A model generated the notes under the pieces. It was given only the letters and a program-made list of their open reading frames with translations. It had not been told where the DNA came from and ran no database searches. Shown piece by piece: positions 52,831-62,283 of a stretch of 64,000 bases of DNA; the first letter of the stretch is position 1; the number at the start of each line of letters is the position of its first letter. The stretch spans positions 34,786-98,785 of the forward strand of contig CANMKA010000013.1 in NCBI GenBank assembly GCA_947498355.1, given 5' to 3'. A program made the translations under genes and the position numbers. The DNA comes from an uncultured Paraglaciecola sp. Lineage in GTDB: Bacteria; Pseudomonadota; Gammaproteobacteria; Enterobacterales; Alteromonadaceae.

Positions 52831-54306
52831 TTATCCCTCGTCTGAGATAGTTACGTTGCCTTGCGTTAGGCGACTTAGCAACTCTTGCCATTCGTTGACA
52901 TCCCAGTTTTTATTAGAGCCCATAAATATTGCGCGCTCTAGGTTTTTAATTACTTGGGTAAAATCTCTGTTTTTACGATCCCTGTGTGACAATGCAAGTA
53001 AATAGAAATATTCTGGATTGGTTTTTTGCGTCGCCTCTAATTTATCAAGTAAGGTGATAGCTGCATCTAAGTCACGCAGAGACTCGTCAGCTGCTGTAAG
53101 TCTTAGTTCAGCTGCTTTCATCATAGCCGGTTCATAGTCTTTTTTAGATGCAGAATCGTACCAAAACAACGCTTTTTTCTCATCATACTCGACCCAAGGG
53201 CTATCTGTTAGCATTGTCCCAAGGCGGTATTCTGCTCGAGCCAAACCATAGGTGCTAGCGCGGCTTATCCATTCGATTGCTTGGCTAACATCCGTTTGTT
53301 CACGGTATAATTTAGAACCATATTCGAACATGGCGCCAGGGTGACCTTGTTTAGATAAATCTAATAACTTGGCCTCCAATTCACCTTCTTCCTGAGCTAG
53401 CCAAGTAAAGTTTTGCAAAGCTACAGCATAGGAGTATTGATCGCTCAGGCTCGGGCTGGCTTTAAGTTTTTTTACTGTCCTGTAGATGTTTTCATATAAA
53501 GGCTCATTTTCTTCGATCATGGTAAATTTATTATAATTGGCTGCTCCCATGTAAACACGGTTAACAAAGGAAACAGGTTGGCCCTTGAATTCAGGTTTTT
53601 CTCCCGGGTACAGAGCATACTCTTCAAGCATAGTCGTGGTTAAACCTGAGGTTTGTATTTTACTCAGATTACGCTTTGAGCCATCTGCTGCCACATCATT
53701 TTCGACTATCACAAACGGAATTTTAGGAGTAGATAAAGGAGTGAAAAAGTCGTCACCTTCCTCGTTACCGTCGTCATCGGTAAAGCCGCCACCTAAGGTA
53801 TCAGAGAAATCATCCAGATCTACGTCATCAGCAAAAAACTGAGTGGTTTGAGTGGGTCCGCCGTTGAAGGTGATCTTGGTGTTTAAATTCTCTTGAATGA
53901 TGCTTGGCATATATTTTTTGCTAACAGTCCGCATACCATTTTTGAGGCGATAGTCTTCAAGTATTCCTTCGATTGTCGCGACTTGCTCATCAGAGAAGTT
54001 TTTCATCATGTCGCTAACGAGTTTTTTCGCGTTGCGGAAGTCGTATTCGGCCGCCATAGAAAAGTAAATAAGGGTATTCAAAGCATCGGGTTGGGTGCCC
54101 AAACCTTTGTGATACATAAGAGCAAGCTGATAATAAGCATGGGGGTTTCCAACTTCAGCTGCCTCTAAGTAGCCTTGCTTGGCTGAGGTATAGTCTGCCG
54201 CGGCGAATTGTTTATCGGTCGTGAGTATATCAATAGCTTGGGATGTCATTGATAGAAATAGAGTGCTCAGGGCTAAGCATTTAGTCGCCGAAAGTAAGCT
54301 TTTCAT
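52831..54306 (-). CDS. Periplasmic Sel1-repeat protein, paralog A
   Basis: A 491-residue protein with a signal peptide ending at SMTSQAIDIL. Sel1/TPR-like units are visible near residues 35-90 (AAEVGNPHAYYQLALMYHKG) and 300-400 (KQGHPGAMFEYGSKLYREQT, STYGLARAEYRLGTMLTDSP, SASKKDYEPAMMKAAELRLT), separated by a central region of about 150 residues without repeats that contains an acidic stretch (DDVDLDDFSDTLGGGFTDDD). It is about half identical by eye to the gene at 54.9-56.3 kb. Sel1 proteins assemble complexes; the role here is unknown. Confidence 0.75.
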   Translation of the reverse strand: MKSLLSATKCLALSTLFLSMTSQAIDILTTDKQFAAADYTSAKQGYLEAAEVGNPHAYYQLALMYHKGLGTQPDALNTLIYFSMAAEYDFRNAKKLVSDMMKNFSDEQVATIEGILEDYRLKNGMRTVSKKYMPSIIQENLNTKITFNGGPTQTTQFFADDVDLDDFSDTLGGGFTDDDGNEEGDDFFTPLSTPKIPFVIVENDVAADGSKRNLSKIQTSGLTTTMLEEYALYPGEKPEFKGQPVSFVNRVYMGAANYNKFTMIEENEPLYENIYRTVKKLKASPSLSDQYSYAVALQNFTWLAQEEGELEAKLLDLSKQGHPGAMFEYGSKLYREQTDVSQAIEWISRASTYGLARAEYRLGTMLTDSPWVEYDEKKALFWYDSASKKDYEPAMMKAAELRLTAADESLRDLDAAITLLDKLEATQKTNPEYFYLLALSHRDRKNRDFTQVIKNLERAIFMGSNKNWDVNEWQELLSRLTQGNVTISDEG

Positions 54307-54866
54307 GACGTGTTATCCTTAAATTTAAAGTCGAAGAAAATATTTGTGTAGGCCTAAGGGAAAACAAATATTTTTTAATGGCACTATTTTACTGGCAGTA
54401 AGTGTGTTGAACCTTAACGCGTTAGTCAATCTTAGTGCTTGTCCATAATTGTAACGTGATGATTCTACGTCATGACTGGGGTGTTTTACTACTCTATTTT
54501 TTTACCCTCCTTAGTATCCTAAATATATGATAAATATACTTAAACCTTGGCTGCCAAATTATTCTACTACTCAAATAAATCTCTTTTGTAAAAGATCTGT
54601 AAAGTTAGTGTTTTCATTAACTAAGATAAGCTTCTACGCAATTTTTAGTCTTAATTAGCGGGTTTACAGATACATACTTGGTTAGTTTGCATTAAATAAA
54701 CGCCAGTGGTCGACTAACCGTTTGCTGGTCTCTTTTACGACTTGTTGCAAGTCGATGTGGAGTCTCCTTTTTACCTATAGAGAAATTAAGAGGGTATGCT
54801 GCAATACCCTCTTAGTTGGTTGCAAAAGCCTTCTATGCATTACAATGGGGCCTTACTCATTTTTAG
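54307..54866. other. Gene-free region between the two Sel1-type genes
   Basis: About 560 bp, AT-rich, with no convincing ORF. The only clear element is the hairpin at 54788-54813. The promoter of the downstream Sel1 gene should lie near 54310-54450. Confidence 0.5.
54788..54813 (-). terminator. Hairpin behind Sel1 paralog B
   Basis: AAGAGGGTAT and ATACCCTCTT form a perfect 10-bp stem with a six-base loop, 54 bp beyond the stop codon of the upstream gene on the minus strand; TTAATTTC follows in that direction. Confidence 0.6.
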
Positions 54867-56315
54867 TTAAGCTTGGTTGTCGGTTATGTAAACATTGCCT
54901 TGGGTCAGTTTAAGTAATAGATCTTGCCATTCACTTACATCCCAGTTGCGGTTTGAAGCCATGAAAATCGCTTTTTCTAGGTTTTCTATGGCTTTGGCAA
55001 AATCACGATCTGTTCTGTCTTTATATGACAGAGCCTGTAAGTAGAAATATTCTGGATTGAGGGATTGCTCGTCCTGCATGATTTCTAGTGGCTCAATGGT
55101 TGCGTCTGGATTTCGTAAAGATAGATTGTTGGCGGTAAGTTGTATCTCTATTGCCTTGAGTGCCGCATGGTTATTGCCTTTTTGTGAAGCTGATTGAAAC
55201 CAGAACAAGGCTTTTTCCTCGTCTCGCTCAACCCAAGGGCTGTCCATTAGTATAGTACCAAGGCGATATTCCGCTCTCCCTAAACCGTATTTGCTGGCTT
55301 CACTTATCCAGTGAATAGCTGTTTTAATGTCACGTTGTTGACGATACAACATAGAACCATATTCAAACATTGCACCTGGGTGACCAAGTTCAGCCAATTC
55401 TAAAAACGCTTGCTCAGCAAGGGTCTTGTCTTTGGTTATCCAATCGAAGTTTTGTAAACTCACGGCATAAAGAAAACGGTCGTTTAAATTGTCACTGGTT
55501 TTTAATGTTTTAGTTTTTTTCAACACCTCTTCGTATAAAGGTTCGTTGTTTTCTAAAATGGTAAATTTATTGGTTGCAGCAAGCCCCATTTTGCTTCTGT
55601 GAACAAAGTTTATGGGTTGGCCCTTAAATTTAGGGACGGGTCCCGGAAATAAAATATAGTCTTCCGTTAATTTTTGGGTATTTCCCGTTTTTTGTATATC
55701 TATGAGATTTCTGGCAGAACCGTCCGCAGCCACTTCGTTTTCGACAATCAAGAAAGGCGCGTATTTGTTGGATAAGGGCCTGTAAAAACTGCTATTTGGA
55801 TTGTTGTCATCGATATCGATAATATTATCAAAATCGTCGCTATAATATTTTTCGGGGAGGCTAGGTTCTCCATCAAATGTGATTTTGTACGCTAGATTTT
55901 CTTCTATTATGTTCGGCAGATACCTTGTATTCGAATAAGCCTTACCTCTGTTTACAAGATCTTGCTCTATAATCTGCCTAATTTTTGAGGCGTGTTCTGC
56001 GGATAAGTTTGAAAGCATAGTCTCGACTATGCTTTTTGAATTTTGATAGTCGTATTCGGCAGCCATTGCATAGTAAATTAAGGCATTGAGTGGATCAGGA
56101 GCGACGCCTTGACCTTTGTGGTACATAGTACCTAATTGGTACATAGCATAAGGATTACCCACTTGGCTCGCCTCTAAGTAGCCTTGCATAGCATTTGAGT
56201 AGTCTTGTGTTGCGTATTGACTATCAGCCTTTATAACATCTATGGCTTGACTCATGGCCGATCCAAAAAGAGCGACAGACAACAAAGACAGTTTGAGGTG
56301 TTTGAGTAGTTTCAT
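54867..56315 (-). CDS. Periplasmic Sel1-repeat protein, paralog B
   Basis: The start at 56315 has GGAGA six bases upstream (an ATG four codons earlier is less likely), giving 482 residues. Signal peptide MKLLKHLKLSLLSVALFGSA ends before QAIDVIK. Repeats: ASQVGNPYAMYQLGTMYHKG, LGHPGAMFEYGSMLYRQQRD, GRAEYRLGTILMDSPWVERD, SASQKGNNHAALKAIEIQLT. The middle shares IVENEVAADGSARNL and FKGQPINFVHRSKMG with paralog A. Divergent from the sulfatase gene. The pair is a duplication older than the YHS pair. A link to the sulfatase or to envelope assembly is possible but unproven. Confidence 0.75.
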   Translation of the reverse strand: MKLLKHLKLSLLSVALFGSAMSQAIDVIKADSQYATQDYSNAMQGYLEASQVGNPYAMYQLGTMYHKGQGVAPDPLNALIYYAMAAEYDYQNSKSIVETMLSNLSAEHASKIRQIIEQDLVNRGKAYSNTRYLPNIIEENLAYKITFDGEPSLPEKYYSDDFDNIIDIDDNNPNSSFYRPLSNKYAPFLIVENEVAADGSARNLIDIQKTGNTQKLTEDYILFPGPVPKFKGQPINFVHRSKMGLAATNKFTILENNEPLYEEVLKKTKTLKTSDNLNDRFLYAVSLQNFDWITKDKTLAEQAFLELAELGHPGAMFEYGSMLYRQQRDIKTAIHWISEASKYGLGRAEYRLGTILMDSPWVERDEEKALFWFQSASQKGNNHAALKAIEIQLTANNLSLRNPDATIEPLEIMQDEQSLNPEYFYLQALSYKDRTDRDFAKAIENLEKAIFMASNRNWDVSEWQDLLLKLTQGNVYITDNQA

Positions 56316-56778
56316 AATCTTCTCCATTAGTTGGTTGCACTGGGTGCGACTGCGTTTAGCTAACGGATTAATGCAATTTTTAAATAAAAACTATTGGCTG
56401 CATGGGTATCCGTTTGATTTAAATTTTGGATACTAGGGGGGGCAAAGTCAAAGAATCAACTGTAACAAACTATGTGTAAACCGTGATTGGTTCGCGTTAA
56501 ATGTTTGAATAGTGTGACTGTAAAATGACGATGTATGGGTGATACTCCTACGGATCAAAGAGCTAATTAGTAAATAACGTAATTAGACGAGAATTTTCCG
56601 TCAAAATCACGCATGTTTGGTCATTTTGACTTTTTATCTTTTCTCGCTTCATATAGTATAGCCTGCGAAATGTTACAAAATTGTGTGTTGTGATTTTTAC
56701 AAACTATACACATTTACTGCGAGGTAAAGAGACCAAGCTTTACCTCGAAAGTGTTGCCTTAATATAAATGGAAAAACC
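56316..56778. other. Divergent promoter region of Sel1 paralog B and the sulfatase
   Basis: About 460 bp without a credible ORF. It must hold both promoters. No repeat or operator stands out. Confidence 0.45.
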
Positions 56779-58197
56779 ATGAGAATTAAAAATACCCATA
56801 AAAAGTTAGTTGGTGCATTAACCAGCGCTTTACTTACCCTAGGAGCCGCTGCTTCGAGTTTTGCAGATGAAAAACCTAATATCATCTTTATTTTGACTGA
56901 TGACCTTGGTTTCAATCAAATTGGTGCCTACGGCAAAACGCCAATTAAAACGCCCAATCTAGATAAAATGGCTGAAAATGGGATCCGGTTTGACCAAGCT
57001 TACGCGGGCAATACTGTATGTTCTCCATCTCGTGTTTCTTTGTTTACAGGTCGTGATGGTCGTTACATGGCAAACAACTCAAATACCGTTGAGTTGACGC
57101 ATCTAGACATTACTTTGGCTCACATATTGAAATATGCAGACTACGATACTGCCTTATTTGGTAAGTATTCAATTGGTCAGCAAATGGGCGTAACTGATCC
57201 TTTAGCCATGGGTTTTGATACTTGGTATGGCATGTATTCTATTTTAGAAGGGCACAGACAATACCCTCAAATTATGTGGCGCGACGGTAAAAAAATCCGC
57301 ATCACTGAGAACGAAGGTGGACGCAAAGGGGCATACGCCCAAGAGTTATTCACCGAAGAAGCAATTAACTACATTAAACAAGAACGTGAAAATCCATTTT
57401 TCATGATGTTAACGTTTTCTTCGCCCCATGCTGAATTGGCGGTTCCAGAAAAGTACAGCAAACAATATGAGTTTAAAGAGAAAGCTTACACGGGTATGAA
57501 GGACGGCGTGCCAGCAGACAAGTATGCTGCTTATTATCCCGAGCCTGTTGATAAACCTAATGCAGTACTTGCAGGTATGGTAACTGCCCTTGATGATTAC
57601 ATTGGCCAAATCACTGCAGAGTTAGAAGCAAGAGGTGAATTAGACAATACCTTAATTTTCTTTACCTCTGATAATGGTCCTCATGACGAAGGAGGGGCAA
57701 GCCCGGAGTTTTTTGAAGCATCTGCACCTTACAAAGGCCAAAAGCGTGACTTATACGACGGCGGGATCCATGTACCTATGCTAGTTCATTGGCCCGAAAA
57801 AATTAAAAAAGGGCGCGTAGATAATACTCCTTGGGTATTTGCTGATGTTTTGCCTACCTTTGCAGATATTGCAGATGTTAATTTAAACATAGTGCCTCGC
57901 GTTAGAACCAATGGTAAGTCTATTGCTGGTTTGTTAAATGACTCGCCCGAAAAAATGGAAGAACGTACCTTGTATTGGGAGTTTGCTAAGCAAGTAGGTG
58001 ATCCTAATTCGGGTATCATAGGCGACGTTTTCCAAGCTGCACGTAAAGGTAACTGGAAAGCAGTACGTTATACGGTTGAAGGGGAAATGGAACTGTATGA
58101 CATAATTAAAGATCCGAGTGAATCTAAGAATTTGGCGGCCAAATACCCTAAGTTGACCAAAGAATTTTACGACATGTTCGAGAAGTACAAAGACTAA
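56779..58197 (+). CDS. Arylsulfatase-type (S1 family) sulfatase, exported
   Basis: A 472-residue sulfatase with a signal peptide (LVGALTSALLTLGAAASSFA). Metal-binding aspartates lie in FILTDDLGFNQIGAYG near residue 37; the formylglycine motif is CSPSR with the cysteine at residue 81, within NTVCSPSRVSLFTGRDG; HAELAVPEKY, TSDNGPHDEGG near residue 295 and KGQKRDLYDGGIHVP complete the active site. It removes sulfate esters from carbohydrates and needs a formylglycine-generating enzyme, of which only a fragment of a similar domain exists in the window. The adjacent GH78 rhamnosidase suggests a sulfated rhamnose polymer such as ulvan. Length is normal. Confidence 0.93.
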   Translation: MRIKNTHKKLVGALTSALLTLGAAASSFADEKPNIIFILTDDLGFNQIGAYGKTPIKTPNLDKMAENGIRFDQAYAGNTVCSPSRVSLFTGRDGRYMANNSNTVELTHLDITLAHILKYADYDTALFGKYSIGQQMGVTDPLAMGFDTWYGMYSILEGHRQYPQIMWRDGKKIRITENEGGRKGAYAQELFTEEAINYIKQERENPFFMMLTFSSPHAELAVPEKYSKQYEFKEKAYTGMKDGVPADKYAAYYPEPVDKPNAVLAGMVTALDDYIGQITAELEARGELDNTLIFFTSDNGPHDEGGASPEFFEASAPYKGQKRDLYDGGIHVPMLVHWPEKIKKGRVDNTPWVFADVLPTFADIADVNLNIVPRVRTNGKSIAGLLNDSPEKMEERTLYWEFAKQVGDPNSGIIGDVFQAARKGNWKAVRYTVEGEMELYDIIKDPSESKNLAAKYPKLTKEFYDMFEKYKD

Positions 58198-58216
58198 GTT
58201 TTATGTAAGTCGTTCT

Positions 58217-58256
58217 GAAAACCCAGTTTAGGCAATCTAAATTGGGTTTTTTTTTG
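58217..58256 (+). terminator. Terminator after the sulfatase gene
   Basis: AAAACCCAGTTTAG and CTAAATTGGGTTTT (one mismatch) around GCAAT, then nine T. Confidence 0.88.
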
Positions 58257-58515
58257 AGAAGAACAATAGGCTCCATTTTACTGTTAATCAAAAGTAATCA
58301 AATTATTGCAAATGATTAACGCTTACTTCAGACTTAGGGCCATAAAAAGCGTGTAACTTGCTCTAAAGCAGATGTGTGCTGGTCAATGGATCACCTCATA
58401 GCGTGCTTCATATTGCGATTAAGGTCACAAAGACTCAGTTATTTATGTTGCTGATCATAGGCGAAGTGAAACGTTGAGCTTTGCGTACCCTCTAAAAATA
58501 AAACAAGGAAAAAAC
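58257..58515. other. Promoter region of the second GH78 gene
   Basis: With the terminator this is a 318-bp gene-free stretch. It has no ORF of note. It contains the AAGGA ribosome-binding site for the ATG at 58516. Confidence 0.45.
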
Positions 58516-61323
58516 ATGAAACGTAAACTCGGTTGGTTTTTGAGTATAGCCACCATGGCGCTGAGTGTTGGGTGCTCCGACGCACCTAGTGCAACGGCTC
58601 CCAGTCACCCCAGCACCTTAAAAGTTGAAGGTAATGTTAAACCTTTAAATGTTCATAACGATAAAGCTAGGTTGTCATGGTTAGCCAATGTAGAGCAACA
58701 AACTGCGTATCAAATTCATGTTGCAGCATCAGAGGCTGACTTGCTCGCCGAAAATCCTACTCTATGGGACAGCGGTAAGGTCGTGAGTTCGATTTCTCGA
58801 AACATTCCTTATTTGGGGAAAAAGTTAAAGAGTGGTGATAGCGCTTTTTGGCGAGTAAGAGTGTGGCAACCAGGTCAAGAAACTGCTGGAGAGTGGAGTG
58901 CTCATACGAATTGGGAAATGGGCTTATTAGACAACAGTGATTGGCAAGCTAAATGGTTACAAGTTGCCACTCCAACTGTTGTAGATACCAACCCGCAGAT
59001 TTCTCAATGGATAAACCTAGTCGGTACCGTAGAAAAAGCAGAGGGTGGGATTAAATCACCTGCTATCGGTGGCTTAAACGTTATGCCAACAGCCAGCCTG
59101 TTTCGATTTGAATTCGCTATCGACAAGACGCCAGTCTCGGCCAAACTTAATAGCACAGCCGGCGGCTATTACGAAGTCTTCCTCAATGGCAAGGCAGTTA
59201 AAGATCGGATAATGGATCCAGGACAAACTGATTTTGATAAGCGTATCTTATACAACACAGACGAGGTCACTGAGTTATTGACCCAAGGTACCAATGTGAT
59301 TGGTGTGCACCTTGGTAGCGGCTGGTACGACGAAGGTTTGGCTTTTACCGGATGGAAAAATCCTGATGCCAAATCTAAGAAAAAGCGTAAGAAAAGCTAT
59401 TCATTTGGCCAACCGACTTTCATCGCTCAACTAGAGTTAACCTTTGCAGATGGAAGTAAACAAGTTGTCGCGTCTGACGAACAATGGTTGAGTCACTCGT
59501 CGCCAGTCATTAAAGAAGGAATCTTTTCTGGTGAATTGTTTGATGCGTCTAAAATGATTGCCAATTGGCATACTAAAGATGCTGCAATTGATAAGAATCA
59601 ATGGCAGCCAGCAAAGGCTTTGGATGTTTGGCCAACACTCGCCTTAGAGCCACAACTGCTGCCCCCAATACGACCAGTAAAAGCTATGACTCCCATAGCT
59701 ATCGCAAATCCTAAAGAAAATGTTTGGGTGTTTGACTTTGGCCAAAACTTTACGGGTATTCCTACTTTACATCTAGACAAACTGAACTTGACGGCAGGAC
59801 AAGGTGTGTATTTGCGTTTTGCTGAATGGCAAGACAAGCAAGGGAATATCAGTCAGTTAAGTGGCGGTGGTTGGGCGACAAACTTAAATGCTGTTGATGG
59901 TTATATTGCTAGCGACAATAATCCAAAAAGTTGGACACCAAGTTTTACTTGGCATGGCTTTAGATACGTTGAGATCACAGGGTTAACCCAAGCCCCTACT
60001 TTAGATGCCTTAACTGCTCAGCTCGTGCGTTCGGATGTGGAACGAGTAGGGCAATTTAGTAGTTCAGATCCGTTACTTAATCGAATTCACTACACTGCTT
60101 TGTGGAGCTACGAAAGCAACTTAATGAGTGTACCTCTTGACTGTCCAATACGCGAAAAAGCAGGTTGGACTGGAGATGCCCATGCTGCGTTGGTAACAGG
60201 CAACTACAACTTTAATATGGAAACCTTTTGGCCAAAATACCTAGGAGATTTTAAAACTGCACTGTTCGTCGCGCCAACCGTTGTTCCGGGTAAGCGTACG
60301 GGCGGTGGTAAAGTCGATTGGGCCGTTGCTGAAGTGTTTATTGCTTGGGAGCACTATCGCCATCATGGGGATAAACAGCTGCTTGAAGATCAATATCGTA
60401 GCTTAACTAAGTATATGGATTTTGGGCAAACTCAGATGTCAAAGTACTTGATTAGCAAAGGTTACGGGGATTGGTGTGATCCAGTCCGTGCACCTGGTAC
60501 GCCCAGAGTTGGTGGTCGTGGTACACCTCAATGGACTAAGCCTATAGTGACCAGCACTGCGTTATTTACGCAAGCGGCAAATTACATGACTAACATTGCT
60601 AAGGTACTTGATAAACAAGCTGATGTAGGCAAGTACCAAAAGCTATATGATAATTTAAGCGAAAATTTCCATCAGGCTTTTTACGATCCCAAGACAGGTC
60701 ATTACGGCAGTCAAACTGCAGATTCAATGGCAATTGCTTTTGGCATTACGCCTCCGGAATTACGTCAAACGGTTTCTAACGCATTAGAAAAAGATGTACG
60801 TGAAAATTGGCAAGGTCACTCATCGGTTGGAGCATTGGGCCAAACTTATTTGTACTTAGCCTTAAGTGATTATGGTCATGTAGATACCGCGTTTAATATA
60901 TTCAAAGCGCCAGGCTATCCAGGCTTTAGCTATTTGTTTGATGTGTTAAATGGTACAACTTTATGGGAACGTAAAGGTGAATTTGATCCAAGTAAAGGTC
61001 GTGGGCCGGTGCGCTCATTGAATCACCCCTTCCATGGCGGGTATGACGGCTGGTTTTATCAAGGTTTAGGCGGTATACGGCCCCTTGATAACAGCGTTGG
61101 CTATCAAGAGTTCATGCTAAAGCCTGTGTTCCCCGCAGACTTAGATCAGGTCGAGGTAAGTTACAACAGTGGCTATGGAGATATTAAGAGCAGTTGGCAA
61201 CGAACAGGAGAAAAGATTGAGTGGCAATTCACCGTGCCTAGTAACACCAGTGCTTGGGTGGTTTTACCAAACAAAGATAAAGTTAAATATACAGCTGGCA
61301 GTTACACGCTTACCGTCGAATAA
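58516..61323 (+). CDS. Alpha-L-rhamnosidase, GH78 family, predicted lipoprotein
   Basis: The ATG at 58516 with AAGGA upstream is the likely start (935 residues); a TTG 14 codons earlier is less likely. Lipoprotein signal LSIATMALSVGCSDA. Domains in order: an N-terminal fibronectin-like domain (ARLSWLANVEQQTAYQIHV), the Bac_rhamnosid_N lectin-like domain (SAKLNSTAGGYYEVFLNGKA, DPGQTDFDKRILYNTD, VHLGSGWYDEG), a concanavalin-like domain (VWVFDFGQNFTGI), and the GH78 catalytic barrel with PLDCPIREKAGWTGDAHAAL near residue 555, GYGDWCDP, GTTLWERKGEF and NHPFHGGYDGWFYQGLGGI. It releases alpha-L-rhamnose. Paired with the sulfatase gene 0.3 kb before it. Confidence 0.94.
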   Translation: MKRKLGWFLSIATMALSVGCSDAPSATAPSHPSTLKVEGNVKPLNVHNDKARLSWLANVEQQTAYQIHVAASEADLLAENPTLWDSGKVVSSISRNIPYLGKKLKSGDSAFWRVRVWQPGQETAGEWSAHTNWEMGLLDNSDWQAKWLQVATPTVVDTNPQISQWINLVGTVEKAEGGIKSPAIGGLNVMPTASLFRFEFAIDKTPVSAKLNSTAGGYYEVFLNGKAVKDRIMDPGQTDFDKRILYNTDEVTELLTQGTNVIGVHLGSGWYDEGLAFTGWKNPDAKSKKKRKKSYSFGQPTFIAQLELTFADGSKQVVASDEQWLSHSSPVIKEGIFSGELFDASKMIANWHTKDAAIDKNQWQPAKALDVWPTLALEPQLLPPIRPVKAMTPIAIANPKENVWVFDFGQNFTGIPTLHLDKLNLTAGQGVYLRFAEWQDKQGNISQLSGGGWATNLNAVDGYIASDNNPKSWTPSFTWHGFRYVEITGLTQAPTLDALTAQLVRSDVERVGQFSSSDPLLNRIHYTALWSYESNLMSVPLDCPIREKAGWTGDAHAALVTGNYNFNMETFWPKYLGDFKTALFVAPTVVPGKRTGGGKVDWAVAEVFIAWEHYRHHGDKQLLEDQYRSLTKYMDFGQTQMSKYLISKGYGDWCDPVRAPGTPRVGGRGTPQWTKPIVTSTALFTQAANYMTNIAKVLDKQADVGKYQKLYDNLSENFHQAFYDPKTGHYGSQTADSMAIAFGITPPELRQTVSNALEKDVRENWQGHSSVGALGQTYLYLALSDYGHVDTAFNIFKAPGYPGFSYLFDVLNGTTLWERKGEFDPSKGRGPVRSLNHPFHGGYDGWFYQGLGGIRPLDNSVGYQEFMLKPVFPADLDQVEVSYNSGYGDIKSSWQRTGEKIEWQFTVPSNTSAWVVLPNKDKVKYTAGSYTLTVE

Positions 61324-61361
61324 CAGGCCCTAATGAATGGTATGCCCTGACATAATCAGGT

Positions 61362-61390
61362 AAAAACGCAGGACTCAGTCCTGCGTTTTT
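61362..61390 (+). terminator. Terminator after the second GH78 gene
   Basis: AAAAACGCAGGA and TCCTGCGTTTTT form a perfect 12-bp stem around CTCAG. Confidence 0.92.
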
Positions 61391-61468
61391 TATGGGATAC
61401 TCATTTATACCGGTTAGTATAAGACTTAGATGGTAAATCTAGTATTGCGAGGTTAATTGTAAGGTTAA

Positions 61469-62143
61469 TTAGCTAAATGTTTCCTTGTGCACGGCTGCTT
61501 GCCAAGGGGGACGCTTCTTCCACTTTTGTTGTTCAAATTCAGGAGAGGATAAAAACGTTTTTGCATACCCAAAACATAAATAGCCAACCAGTTTGTAATG
61601 TGTAGGTGCACGCAAAATAGTATTGACTACTGATGGTGTGATGATACTAACCCAACCCATTCCAATGTTTAACGCTCGGGCCATTAGCCACATATTTTGG
61701 ATTGCACATACCACACTGTACTCACCCATTTCGGGCATGCTGTGATTGCCAATAATGGCTTCATCTGGGGGAACATAATAAACCGCCATGTTTAGTGGCG
61801 CTTCGATGATCCCGTCCAACTTTAACGATGCATATTGTGCTTTTTGCGCATCGGTAAATACAGCGGCTGCGGCTTGCTTTGCTGCTAGGCAATTTTTGTG
61901 AATTGCTTGTTTAGTTTGTAAGTTTTCGATTAGAACGAATTTCCAAGGTGTCGATAGCCCTACAGAGGGGGCTGTATATGCCGCTTTGAGTAGGGTATCG
62001 ATGTGTGTTTTTTCAATGGGGGTCGACAAAAAGTTATTGCCGCGAACGTCGCGCCTGCAATGTAATAAATCAAAAAACTCGGCTTGCAGTGTTTCACTGA
62101 ATTGTCGGTTTAAATTGGGATCTGGCATGTATTGCCTATTCAA
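61469..62143 (-). CDS. bluB: 5,6-dimethylbenzimidazole synthase
   Basis: A 224-residue nitroreductase-fold protein of the BluB type, which cannibalises reduced FMN with oxygen to form the lower ligand of vitamin B12. Evidence: CRRDVRGNNFLSTPI near the N-terminus (RRDVR is typical), TAPSVGLSTPWKFVLIE, EAPLNMAVYY, GNHSMPEMGEYSVVCAIQNM, MARALNIGMGWVSII. The usual length is about 220. It is not next to other cobalamin genes here, which lowers the confidence; an ordinary nitroreductase is the alternative. Confidence 0.78.
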   Translation of the reverse strand: MNRQYMPDPNLNRQFSETLQAEFFDLLHCRRDVRGNNFLSTPIEKTHIDTLLKAAYTAPSVGLSTPWKFVLIENLQTKQAIHKNCLAAKQAAAAVFTDAQKAQYASLKLDGIIEAPLNMAVYYVPPDEAIIGNHSMPEMGEYSVVCAIQNMWLMARALNIGMGWVSIITPSVVNTILRAPTHYKLVGYLCFGYAKTFLSSPEFEQQKWKKRPPWQAAVHKETFS

Positions 62144-62283
62144 GTTGGGCGAGATGCGGGTCTAGTGCCCGCCGTGTATACTGGGTATGATACCCTTTAT
62201 TAAGCTTACCTCTCAATCATACTGAGCAATACTTATTCTTTTCACCGTACAATATTATAGGTCGTCTTATCAGTTCACATACT

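Noticed and set aside
54722..54913. Small cysteine-rich ORF
   Set aside because: It overlaps the end of the Sel1 gene on the other strand and runs through its terminator hairpin; composition looks random.
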